Positions 6,367 through 12,414 of a stretch of 13,598 bases of DNA are shown here, in pieces (the first letter of the stretch is position 1; every line of letters begins with the position of its first letter). The notes beneath the pieces were generated by a model. The model did no database searches, was not told where the DNA came from, and saw only the letters and a list, made by a program, of their open reading frames with translations. The translations under genes and the position numbers were made by a program. Source of the DNA: Candidatus Woesearchaeota archaeon (GTDB taxonomy: Archaea > Nanobdellota > Nanobdellia > CSSed11-243R1); contig SLLY01000054.1 in NCBI GenBank assembly GCA_007133845.1, forward strand, positions 1 to 13,598. The letters are read 5' to 3'.

Positions 6367-6813
6367 ATGGATTTAAAAATACAAAAAAGAATTGCAGCAG
6401 AACTCCTAAAAGTAGGAGAATCTAGAGTATGGATAAATCCAGAAAATGCAGAAGAAATATCTAAATCGATAACAAAAGAAGATGTAAGAGAATTAATTGA
6501 ACAAGGAGAAATAAAAGCTAAAAAAATAAAAGGTGTTAGTAGGGGAAGAGCTAAGAAACTTCAAGCTCAAAGGAAAAAAGGCAGAAAAAAGGGACACGGC
6601 AAAAGAAAAGGTACAGCTAATGCGAGATTGAATGACAAAGAAAAGTGGATGAATAAAGTTAGAGCTTTAAGAAGAAAATTAAATTATTTTAAAAATCAAG
6701 GTAAAATAGAGTCCAAAAAATATAGAGAATTATATTTAAAGATAAAAGGGAATTTTTTTAGAAGCACTTCCCACCTGGAATCTTATATTGAAAAATTAAA
6801 AAGAGGAAAATAG
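6367..6813 (+). CDS. rpl19e: Ribosomal protein eL19
   Basis: Archaeal/eukaryotic large-subunit protein made of long helices that bind 23S rRNA and take part in an inter-subunit bridge. The 148 residues equal the family norm. Marks are QKRIAAELLKVGESRVWINPE (residues 6-26, in parts), SKSITKEDVRELIEQG, the very basic SRGRAKKLQAQRKKGRKKGHGKRKG turn and KEKWMNKVRALRRKL, with a helical C-terminus. GTGAT at 6357-6361 lies five bases before the ATG. One base separates it from uL18. Nothing unusual. Confidence 0.97.
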   Translation: MDLKIQKRIAAELLKVGESRVWINPENAEEISKSITKEDVRELIEQGEIKAKKIKGVSRGRAKKLQAQRKKGRKKGHGKRKGTANARLNDKEKWMNKVRALRRKLNYFKNQGKIESKKYRELYLKIKGNFFRSTSHLESYIEKLKRGK

Positions 6814-6814
6814 A

Positions 6815-7405
6815 ATGGCAAAAGGACCAACTTATGTTGTAAAATACAAAAGAAGAAGAAAAGGTTTGACTAATTATAACAAGAGACTTAAACTTCTTAA
6901 ATCAGATAAATTAAGATTTGTAGTGAGAGCTTCTAAAAATTCAACAAATTGTCAATTAATAGAATATCACCCAGATGGAGATAAAACATTAATTAATTTC
7001 AATTCGTTAGAATTGAAAAAATATGGTTATAAAGGACATACAGGAAATATATCCGCCGCATATTTTGCAGGATTTGCTTGTGGATTAAAAGCAATTAAAG
7101 AAAATAAAAAAGAAGCAGTTTTAGATACAGGATTACATAGATTAACAAAAGGATGTAGAGTTTATGCGGCATTGAAAGGTGCTGTTGATGCGGGATTAAA
7201 AATAAATCACAATGAAAAAATATTTCCTAATGAAAGAAGAATACAAGGATATCATATAGCAGAATACGCTAAAATTTTAGCTTCAAATAATCCAGAAAAA
7301 TATGAAATGCTATTTTCAAATATGTTAAAGAAAGGTGTCAAACCAGAAGATTTTGTTGAACATTTTCAAGAAGTTAAAAAGAGAATAGAAGGTGAACATG
7401 GATGA
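6815..7405 (+). CDS. rpl18: Ribosomal protein uL18
   Basis: Large-subunit protein that, with uL5, anchors 5S rRNA in the central protuberance. The 196 residues are the usual length for archaea. It opens with AKGPTYVVKYKRRRKGLTNY. The core has KLRFVVRASKNSTNCQLIEY, YKGHTGNISAAYFAGFACGLKA and LDTGLHRLTKGCRVYAALKGAVDAG (in parts). The C-terminus adds IQGYHIAEYA and a helical end typical of archaea. GAGG about eight bases before the ATG is a likely binding site. The stop overlaps the uS5 ATG by four bases (ATGA), and GGTGA at 7391-7395 within uL18 serves uS5. Confidence 0.97.
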   Translation: MAKGPTYVVKYKRRRKGLTNYNKRLKLLKSDKLRFVVRASKNSTNCQLIEYHPDGDKTLINFNSLELKKYGYKGHTGNISAAYFAGFACGLKAIKENKKEAVLDTGLHRLTKGCRVYAALKGAVDAGLKINHNEKIFPNERRIQGYHIAEYAKILASNNPEKYEMLFSNMLKKGVKPEDFVEHFQEVKKRIEGEHG

Positions 7406-8097
7406 ATGATTTAGATAATTGGATTCCAAAAACAGAATTAGGTAAGAAAGTAAAGTCTGGAGAAATACAAACTATAGACGAAATAATAGATAAAGGATTA
7501 AAGATGAGAGAATCCGAGATAGTAGATAAGCTTTTGCCAGATTTAGAATCTGATTTAATTTTAATTGGACAAGCAAGAGGTAAGTTTGGAGGGGGACAAA
7601 GAAGAGCTTTCAAACAAACCCAGAAAAAAACAGGCGACGGTTCTAAAATAAGTTTTTCAGCTTTAGCTGTTGTAGGAAATAAAAATGGGTATGTAGGAAT
7701 AGGACTTGGAAAATCAAATGAAACCGTTCCCGCTAGAGAAAAAGCAATTAGAAATGCAAAACTTAATATTATTAAAATTAAAAGAGGCTGTGGAAGCTGG
7801 GAATGTGCATGTGGAACACCGCATTCAATACCTTTTGAAGTTCACGGAAAATGTGGTAGTTCTGAGATATACATAAAACCAGCTCCAAAAGGTTTAAGGC
7901 TTTGTATTGCAGATGAATGTAAAAAAATATTAGAAATGGCAGGAATACAAGATGTATGGAGCAAAACTTTTGGACAAACAAACACACGTACAAATCTTGC
8001 ATATGCGTGTTTTTACGCTTTAAAACAATTAACAGATTCAAAAATTAATAAAAAATTCGAAGCACATGCTGGAGTTAAAGAAGGGAGAATTGAGTGA
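7402..8097 (+). CDS. rps5: Ribosomal protein uS5 with atypical RNA-binding loop
   Basis: Small-subunit protein at the mRNA entry site next to uS3, important for fidelity and mRNA unwinding. It has 231 residues. The dsRBD-like domain leads into SALAVVGNKNGYVGIGLGKS (residues 86-105). The typical RGCGSWECACGTPHSIPFEV block (128-147), GKCGS and KPAPKGLRL follow, then the AGIQDVWSKTFGQT helix. In ordinary archaeal uS5 the stretch before VVGN reads like QMTDAG-R-RF. Here it is replaced by a longer Gly/Arg/Lys/Gln segment at about 57-80 (GQARGKFGGGQRRAF and following). The gene starts within the uL18 stop and is followed by uL30. Confidence 0.96.
   Translation: MNDLDNWIPKTELGKKVKSGEIQTIDEIIDKGLKMRESEIVDKLLPDLESDLILIGQARGKFGGGQRRAFKQTQKKTGDGSKISFSALAVVGNKNGYVGIGLGKSNETVPAREKAIRNAKLNIIKIKRGCGSWECACGTPHSIPFEVHGKCGSSEIYIKPAPKGLRLCIADECKKILEMAGIQDVWSKTFGQTNTRTNLAYACFYALKQLTDSKINKKFEAHAGVKEGRIE
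8094..8097 (+). promoter_or_regulatory. Ribosome binding site for uL30, overlapping the uS5 stop
   Basis: GTGA, including the uS5 TGA stop at 8095-8097, lies five bases before the ATG at 8103. The GTG at 8094 could itself be a start, with GGGAG at 8083-8087 before it, so the choice is not absolute. Confidence 0.45.
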
Positions 8098-8102
8098 GAA
8101 AA

Positions 8103-8570
8103 ATGTTATTTGGAGTTATAAGATTGAAAGGAAAAGCAAATTTAAAGAAAGAAGTAAGAGATACTTTCAAGTATTTAAGGCTCTACAGAAAAAATCATTG
8201 TACAATTATTCCGCCTTCTAAAGAAAATATAGGTATGTTAAGAAAAATAGAAAGATATGTAACTTGGGGTGAAATAAATCCAGAAACATTATCATTATTA
8301 TTACAAAAACGTGCAAAACTACCAGGAAACAAAAAATTAACTGAGGAATATTTAAAGGATAAGTTTGGAAAATCTTTTGATAAATTAGCAAACGAACTTT
8401 TAAATAACGAGCTAAAGATTAAAGAAATACCAGGAGTTAAACCATTTTTTAGATTAAAACCACCAAGAAAAGGCTTTGAAATCAAAGGAACTAAATTACC
8501 ATATTCGGTTGGAGGTTCTTTTGGTTATAGAGGTAAAGATATAAACACTCTTTTAAAGAGGATGATTTAA
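8103..8570 (+). CDS. rpl30: Ribosomal protein uL30, long archaeal type
   Basis: Large-subunit protein. From ATG 8103 it has 155 residues, the long archaeal form; bacterial uL30 has about 60. It starts MLFGVIRLKGKANLKKEVRD (in parts), the family pattern of a strand (.AVIR.RG) and a helix, followed by DTFKYLRLYRKNHCTIIP and NIGMLRKIERYVTWGEI. The C-terminal archaeal extension has FFRLKPPRKGFE and SVGGSFGYRG. GTG 8094 would add three residues (V, R, K), but the family usually starts right before the first strand, which favours 8103. uL15 begins one base after the stop. Confidence 0.94.
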   Translation: MLFGVIRLKGKANLKKEVRDTFKYLRLYRKNHCTIIPPSKENIGMLRKIERYVTWGEINPETLSLLLQKRAKLPGNKKLTEEYLKDKFGKSFDKLANELLNNELKIKEIPGVKPFFRLKPPRKGFEIKGTKLPYSVGGSFGYRGKDINTLLKRMI

Positions 8571-8571
8571 A

Positions 8572-8982
8572 ATGAGAAGAAAAACAAAAAAATTTAGAAA
8601 AATTAGAGGAATATCTACAAGTAGAGGAAATAGTAAAAGAGCTAGAGGAGCGGGAAATCGTGGTGGAAGAGGAAAAGCAGGATATGGAAAAAGAGCAGGA
8701 CACAAAAAAACAAAATTGCGTTCACAACCATCAATTAAAAAAGATAAAGGATTTACTAGTATAAAAAAAGTTAAAGATTTTAAACCTAAAAAAATAAATG
8801 TCGGGGATTTAGATAAGCTTTCTTATAAAATAGGAAATGAAATAGATTTGAAAAAATTAGGATATGATAAATTACTTGCCAAAGGACAAGTTAGAACAAA
8901 ACTTATAATAAAAACTGATAATTTTACCAAAAGCGCAAAAGAAAAAATAGAAAAGGCTGGCGGAAAAGTAATAAGTGAATAA
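8572..8982 (+). CDS. rpl15: Ribosomal protein uL15
   Basis: Large-subunit protein with an extended N-terminal tail that runs into 23S rRNA. It has 136 residues, a little under the usual archaeal length of about 145. The N-terminus is basic, with the Gly-rich RGAGNRGGRGKAGYGKRAGHK region (residues 25-45, in parts) that defines the family. The globular part has INVGDLDKL and the C-terminal KAGGKVISE. AGAGGATGAT lies before the ATG and may act as binding site. AGTGA at 8974-8978 near its end probably serves secY. Confidence 0.95.
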   Translation: MRRKTKKFRKIRGISTSRGNSKRARGAGNRGGRGKAGYGKRAGHKKTKLRSQPSIKKDKGFTSIKKVKDFKPKKINVGDLDKLSYKIGNEIDLKKLGYDKLLAKGQVRTKLIIKTDNFTKSAKEKIEKAGGKVISE

Positions 8983-8984
8983 AA

Positions 8985-10349
8985 ATGGAATTTAAATTAG
9001 AAGAAATTTTTGCGAATTTTCCAGAAGTTTCCAAACCACTAAAAAAATTATCTTTAAAAGACAAACTTATTTGGACAGGTGTGGCTCTTTTGTTATATTT
9101 TGTCCTTTCTTTAACACCCTTATATGGATTAGCTCCGGATTATGTTGCGCAGTTTGAAACACTTGCTATTCTACTCGCAGCGAATTTTGGTTCTCTTATA
9201 TCATTAGGTATTGGTCCAATTGTTACAGGGTCAATCATGCTTCAGCTTTTAGTAGGTGCTGATGTAATAAAAATAGATTTGAAAACACCAGATGGAAAAA
9301 GAAAATATCAAGCTTATCAGAAAATGTTTTCTGTATTTTTTATTGTATTTGAAAATGCAGCTTATGTTTTGTCGGGTGCATTGCCACCGGCTACTCCAAA
9401 TGTTTTTAATTTATCGATTTTAATAATACAATTAATTGTAGCTGGTTTAATGCTTTTATTTTTAGATGAAGTTACCAGTAAATGGGGCATAGGTTCGGGT
9501 ATATCTCTTTTTATCGCGGCAGGAGTTGCAAGAGAGCTTTTTGTAAAAGCTTTTTCACCCACTATGGATCCAAGAATGCATGTTCCAACAGGAGCTGTAC
9601 CAAGAATAATCACTTTAATTTCTCAAGGAAATTCATCTCTCGCATTTTGGCCATTCATTTCAATTGTTGCAACAGTAATTGTATTTTTAATAGCTGTTTA
9701 TTTTTCAGGAGTACAGATAAATATACCTCTTTCCTTTGGAAGGGTTAGGGGTTTTGGTATGAAATGGCCTATTAAATGGTTCTATACGTCTGTTATGCCT
9801 GTTATTCTAGTTTCAGCTCTAATAGTTAGTTTACAAATTTGGGCACTTATGATGTTCAATGCAGGTTATCCTATATTAGGTACTTTTGAAGGACAGGAAG
9901 CTGTTTCTGGAATAGCTATGTATTTACACCCTCCAACATTACTTGATATATTTCAAACAGGACTTACTAGTGTAGCACTTAGGTCTATTCTGTTTTATAG
10001 TTTCCTTATGATAGGTGGTGCAATATTCTTTTCATATTTATGGCTAAATGTTAGTAAAACAGGTCCAAGTGATGTAGCAGATCAGATATTAGGTTCTGGA
10101 TTGAGTATTCCAGGATTTAGAAGAGATAAAAGAATACTTGAAAAAGTATTAAAGAGATATATTGTTCCACTTGCTATTTTAGGTGGATTCACAATAGGGG
10201 CGCTCGCGGTTTTAGCAGATTTGTTTGGTGCATTAAGTAGAGGAACTGGTATAATGCTTACAGTTATAATTATATATCAATTTTATGAAAATATAAAGAA
10301 AGCGCATATGGAAGAAATGAGTCCAGCGTTAAGAAAGGTGATGGGTTAA
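8985..10349 (+). CDS. secY: SecY, protein-conducting channel subunit
   Basis: Central subunit of the Sec translocon (Sec61-alpha homologue), which works with SecE and Sec61-beta encoded elsewhere. The 454 residues give ten predicted membrane segments, roughly at 28-46, 72-91, 112-133, 140-161, 168-188, 220-241, 266-290, 332-355, 393-413 and 416-433. A plug region lies near 55-66. The GIGPIVTGSIMLQLLVG motif (75-91), SKWGIGSGISLFIAAGVA (165-182) and the basic cytoplasmic loop SIPGFRRDKRILEKVLKRY (374-392), which contacts the ribosome, are all present. It directly follows uL15, as in most prokaryotes. AGTGA six bases before the ATG is a plausible binding site. The family length is normal and no part seems to be missing. 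Confidence 0.97.
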   Translation: MEFKLEEIFANFPEVSKPLKKLSLKDKLIWTGVALLLYFVLSLTPLYGLAPDYVAQFETLAILLAANFGSLISLGIGPIVTGSIMLQLLVGADVIKIDLKTPDGKRKYQAYQKMFSVFFIVFENAAYVLSGALPPATPNVFNLSILIIQLIVAGLMLLFLDEVTSKWGIGSGISLFIAAGVARELFVKAFSPTMDPRMHVPTGAVPRIITLISQGNSSLAFWPFISIVATVIVFLIAVYFSGVQINIPLSFGRVRGFGMKWPIKWFYTSVMPVILVSALIVSLQIWALMMFNAGYPILGTFEGQEAVSGIAMYLHPPTLLDIFQTGLTSVALRSILFYSFLMIGGAIFFSYLWLNVSKTGPSDVADQILGSGLSIPGFRRDKRILEKVLKRYIVPLAILGGFTIGALAVLADLFGALSRGTGIMLTVIIIYQFYENIKKAHMEEMSPALRKVMG

Positions 10350-10350
10350 A

Positions 10351-11031
10351 ATGATAGGTGGCGATATATGGATTATTGTTTTAATTGCAATCGGGCTATC
10401 TGCTATGACTCAAATAATAAATAAACTTTTAATTAATGAAAAGTTTGTTGACAAGTCTAGAGAAAAAATTAAAAAAATGCAGGAAGAAATAAAAGGATAT
10501 GATAGCACTAGTAAAGAATTTAGAAAAAAACAAGAAGAAATAATAAATTTAAATTTTACATTAATGAAACAACAATTTAAACCCATGATTTTTACTTTTC
10601 TGCCATATATAATTGTTTTTTATTTTTTAGGAACTATGTTTGCATTTAATCCAATAATTGTGGGTTCAAACATAGATGTAATCGTATCTGGTTCTGGTAT
10701 CATAGAATCAGAGTGTTTAAATTTGAACGAAACTTTTGAAGGAAAAGAAATTTTTGAAGTGAATGTTCAACAGAATGATTGTGAAATATTCATAAATTCT
10801 CAAGAAGTAGAAATTGAATTAATTGGAAATAAAGAAGAGATCATAGAAAATGTTGGAGATAATAAAGTTGAAATAAGACCTGAAAAAAGAACATTTTTAA
10901 GTTTGCCATTTAGTCTTCCGTTTATCGGAGATGAAATAGGTTGGTTAGGAACTTTTATTATATTCTCGTTTGCATCATCTATGATATTAAATAAAACATT
11001 AAAAGGAATATATTTAAGAAAATGGGATTAG
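10351..11031 (+). CDS. DUF106/EMC3-family membrane protein (archaeal Oxa1/YidC-like insertase candidate)
   Basis: Archaeal members of this family (Mj0480 type) belong to the Oxa1 superfamily with YidC, EMC3 and TMCO1. They are thought to insert membrane proteins co-translationally. The 226 residues show three membrane segments (about 5-25, 79-98 and 196-214). Between the first two is a charged cytoplasmic helical pair (about 30-70, rich in Lys and Glu). Between the second and third is a stretch of some 80-95 residues that should face outside. It is rich in Val, Ile and Glu and holds Cys122 and Cys144. LPFSLPFIGDEIGWLG before the last segment and the terminal RKWD fit the family. It lies right after secY, as in many archaea, but without the adenylate kinase often found between them. 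Family call rests on topology, short motifs and position. Confidence 0.85.
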   Translation: MIGGDIWIIVLIAIGLSAMTQIINKLLINEKFVDKSREKIKKMQEEIKGYDSTSKEFRKKQEEIINLNFTLMKQQFKPMIFTFLPYIIVFYFLGTMFAFNPIIVGSNIDVIVSGSGIIESECLNLNETFEGKEIFEVNVQQNDCEIFINSQEVEIELIGNKEEIIENVGDNKVEIRPEKRTFLSLPFSLPFIGDEIGWLGTFIIFSFASSMILNKTLKGIYLRKWD

Positions 11032-11037
11032 GTGATC
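11031..11037 (+). promoter_or_regulatory. Ribosome binding site for eL14
   Basis: GGTGATC is the best match in the window to the complement of the archaeal 16S rRNA 3' end. It starts on the last base of the upstream TAG and lies four bases before the ATG at 11042. Confidence 0.75.
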
Positions 11038-11041
11038 TAAT

Positions 11042-11458
11042 ATGATTGAAGTAGGAAGAATATGTATCAAAAATAAAGGAAAAGAAAAAGGTAAAAAAGT
11101 TGTATTGGTAGATATAATAGACGACAAATTTGTTTTAATCGATGGAAATGTTAAAAGAAGAAAATCCAATATAAATCATTTGAAAATAACACCAGAAAAA
11201 TTAGACATAGCGAAGAATGCTTCTTCTGAAGAAGTTAATAAAATATTTAAAGAAAAAGGAATTCTTGAAGAAAAAAAGGAAGCTATAAAAGAAAAACGTC
11301 CTAGAATTAAAGGAGATAGACCAAAAAAATTAAGACCTAGGAAAACTAAAAAGGATAAGGCTTCGAAAAATCCAAAAACAAAAAAACAAACAGACGAAGA
11401 TATAGTTGAACAAGCTATGCAAAAAGCAGATGAAGAAATAACTTCGAAAAAAGAATAA
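11042..11458 (+). CDS. rpl14e: Ribosomal protein eL14 with Lys-rich C-terminal tail
   Basis: Archaeal/eukaryotic large-subunit protein with an SH3-like (KOW-type) barrel. In 138 residues the first 55 or so are the core: IEVGRICIKNKGKEKGKKVV (in parts), VDIIDDKFVLIDGNVKRRKSNINHLKITP. Many archaeal eL14 proteins are about 80-100 residues. Here the tail from about residue 75 onward is long and dominated by Lys, with Pro, Arg and Glu (RPRIKGDRPKKLRPRKTKK). It is the last gene of the co-directional block. The pfkB gene faces it, with seven bases between the stops. The core motifs make the identity clear. Confidence 0.93.
   Translation: MIEVGRICIKNKGKEKGKKVVLVDIIDDKFVLIDGNVKRRKSNINHLKITPEKLDIAKNASSEEVNKIFKEKGILEEKKEAIKEKRPRIKGDRPKKLRPRKTKKDKASKNPKTKKQTDEDIVEQAMQKADEEITSKKE
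11447..11452 (-). terminator. Possible T-tract terminator for the pfkB kinase
   Basis: On the minus strand a run of six T lies 14-19 bases past the kinase stop, inside the end of the eL14 gene. Archaeal RNA polymerase often stops at such U-tracts without a hairpin. This is the only evidence. Confidence 0.25.
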
Positions 11459-11462
11459 TCTG

Positions 11463-11516
11463 TTCTTAAATAAGAAATATATCCTTTAGCGTTTGGAATT
11501 TTTTTTCTAACTTTTT
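11463..11516 (+). terminator. Possible terminator of the ribosomal operon
   Basis: After the eL14 stop comes a weak inverted repeat (TTCTTA, two bases, TAAGAA; 11463-11476). Further on are a run of eight T (11499-11506) and one of five T (11512-11516), the kind of U-tract that can end archaeal transcription. It lies inside the 3' end of the convergent kinase gene. The hairpin is short and AT-rich, so the T-runs are the better evidence. Confidence 0.35.
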
Positions 11517-12371
11517 AGCCCCTGCTATCCCTTTACTATCTTCCTTCTCAACACAAAAAGCAGCAGCAGCAGCAGCATAATAAACTGATTCTATAATATC
11601 TTTAGTTTCCTTATATCTTATTATAAAAGCAGAATTATATACATCTCCAACACCAATTTTATCGACAAACTTTTTTGGTTCTGAAACGGGTATTTTTAAA
11701 TAATTTCTTTTTTTACTATAAAAAACATGGGCTCCCTTTTCACCCCTTGTTAAAAGAATTATGTTTGGGCCAAGATTTATTAAATCCGATGCAGAAGCCA
11801 TTGTGCTTTTTCCAGTTAAATAATATAATTCAGCGGTATTTAATTTTAAAATATCTGTGTATTCAAGATATTTTTCCTTTTCAAGCCATGGAACATAATT
11901 AAGTTCACCACTAGGATTTACATATTTTGTAAAGCCTTGAGCGTCAAGTGCTAATAAATTTCCTTCTTCTTCTTCTGTAGATTTCTTTTTTAAATTTTTT
12001 AAAACATTCAAGCCTATATTACCAATATAAGAGGTTATGATTGCGATATCACAATCAATTTTAGGAACACTCATAATAGGACCTGCTTCTGAATTTACTA
12101 TTACTGTCTTTGAACCATCTTTATGATATTCTACATCATAATCAGTATACTCCCAAGCGGGTTGTTTTATTAATTTTATACCTTCATCTTCTATACGCTT
12201 TATCCATTTTTTAGGAAAATTAGGAGATACCTTGGAAATTAATGTTACATCGTGTCCTAACTTTGCGGCTTGTAATGCTGCAAACCACGAGCCTCCAGCA
12301 AGAGTAGTTATTTTATCTCTACCTCTTATCTCATTTCTTTTAGCTAAATTTCCTACAACCACTATTTTCAT
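11466..12371 (-). CDS. PfkB (ribokinase-like) family kinase, substrate unknown
   Basis: The PfkB family phosphorylates sugars, nucleosides or related alcohols with ATP (a few members use ADP or other donors). In 301 residues, a typical length, it has a beta strand VVVGNLA (4-10), the first signature AGGSWFAALQAAKLGHDV (25-42), LDAQGF (142-147), KLNTAEL (176-182), LLTRGEKGAHVF (206-217) and the second signature DKIGVGD (237-243). Asp243 is the expected catalytic base. Two positions are atypical: the usual Asp after the first strand is replaced by Lys-Arg-Asn, and the anion-hole motif reads DKIGVGD rather than DTTGAGD. The ATG has no obvious ribosome binding site and may be leaderless. It is convergent with eL14 and divergent from cbf5. 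Nucleoside or ribose salvage is possible, but I cannot name a substrate. Confidence 0.88.
   Translation of the reverse strand: MKIVVVGNLAKRNEIRGRDKITTLAGGSWFAALQAAKLGHDVTLISKVSPNFPKKWIKRIEDEGIKLIKQPAWEYTDYDVEYHKDGSKTVIVNSEAGPIMSVPKIDCDIAIITSYIGNIGLNVLKNLKKKSTEEEEGNLLALDAQGFTKYVNPSGELNYVPWLEKEKYLEYTDILKLNTAELYYLTGKSTMASASDLINLGPNIILLTRGEKGAHVFYSKKRNYLKIPVSEPKKFVDKIGVGDVYNSAFIIRYKETKDIIESVYYAAAAAAFCVEKEDSKGIAGAKKLEKKFQTLKDIFLI
11559..11576. repeat. (AGC)6 trinucleotide repeat within the kinase gene
   Basis: Six perfect AGC units on the plus strand read as GCT codons on the minus strand and give the run of alanines at residues 266-271 of the PfkB kinase. The helix is commonly Ala-rich in this family, but use of a single GC-containing codon six times in a row stands out in such an AT-rich sequence. 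Confidence 0.9.
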
Positions 12372-12414
12372 AGGTAAATATTAAATAGTTAATCCTTTTT
12401 ATTCTTTATTGAAC
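12372..12414. promoter_or_regulatory. Divergent promoter region between pfkB and cbf5
   Basis: Only 43 bases lie between the kinase ATG (minus) and the cbf5 ATG (plus), so both promoters must fit here or overlap the genes. For cbf5, TTAAATA at 12381-12387 is a TATA-like box about 30 bases before the ATG, and no GGTGA is present, so a leaderless transcript is likely. For the kinase, the A/T-rich stretch at 12392-12402 is at a suitable distance but is a weak match. The boxes are inferred from position only. Confidence 0.5.

Noticed and set aside
9362..9748. Small open frames on both strands within secY
   Set aside because: They have no binding sites or family motifs and lie inside an intact SecY frame with all ten membrane segments.
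11675..11902. Plus-strand open frame inside the PfkB kinase
   Set aside because: The minus strand encodes clear PfkB signatures through this stretch; the plus-strand product has no motif.
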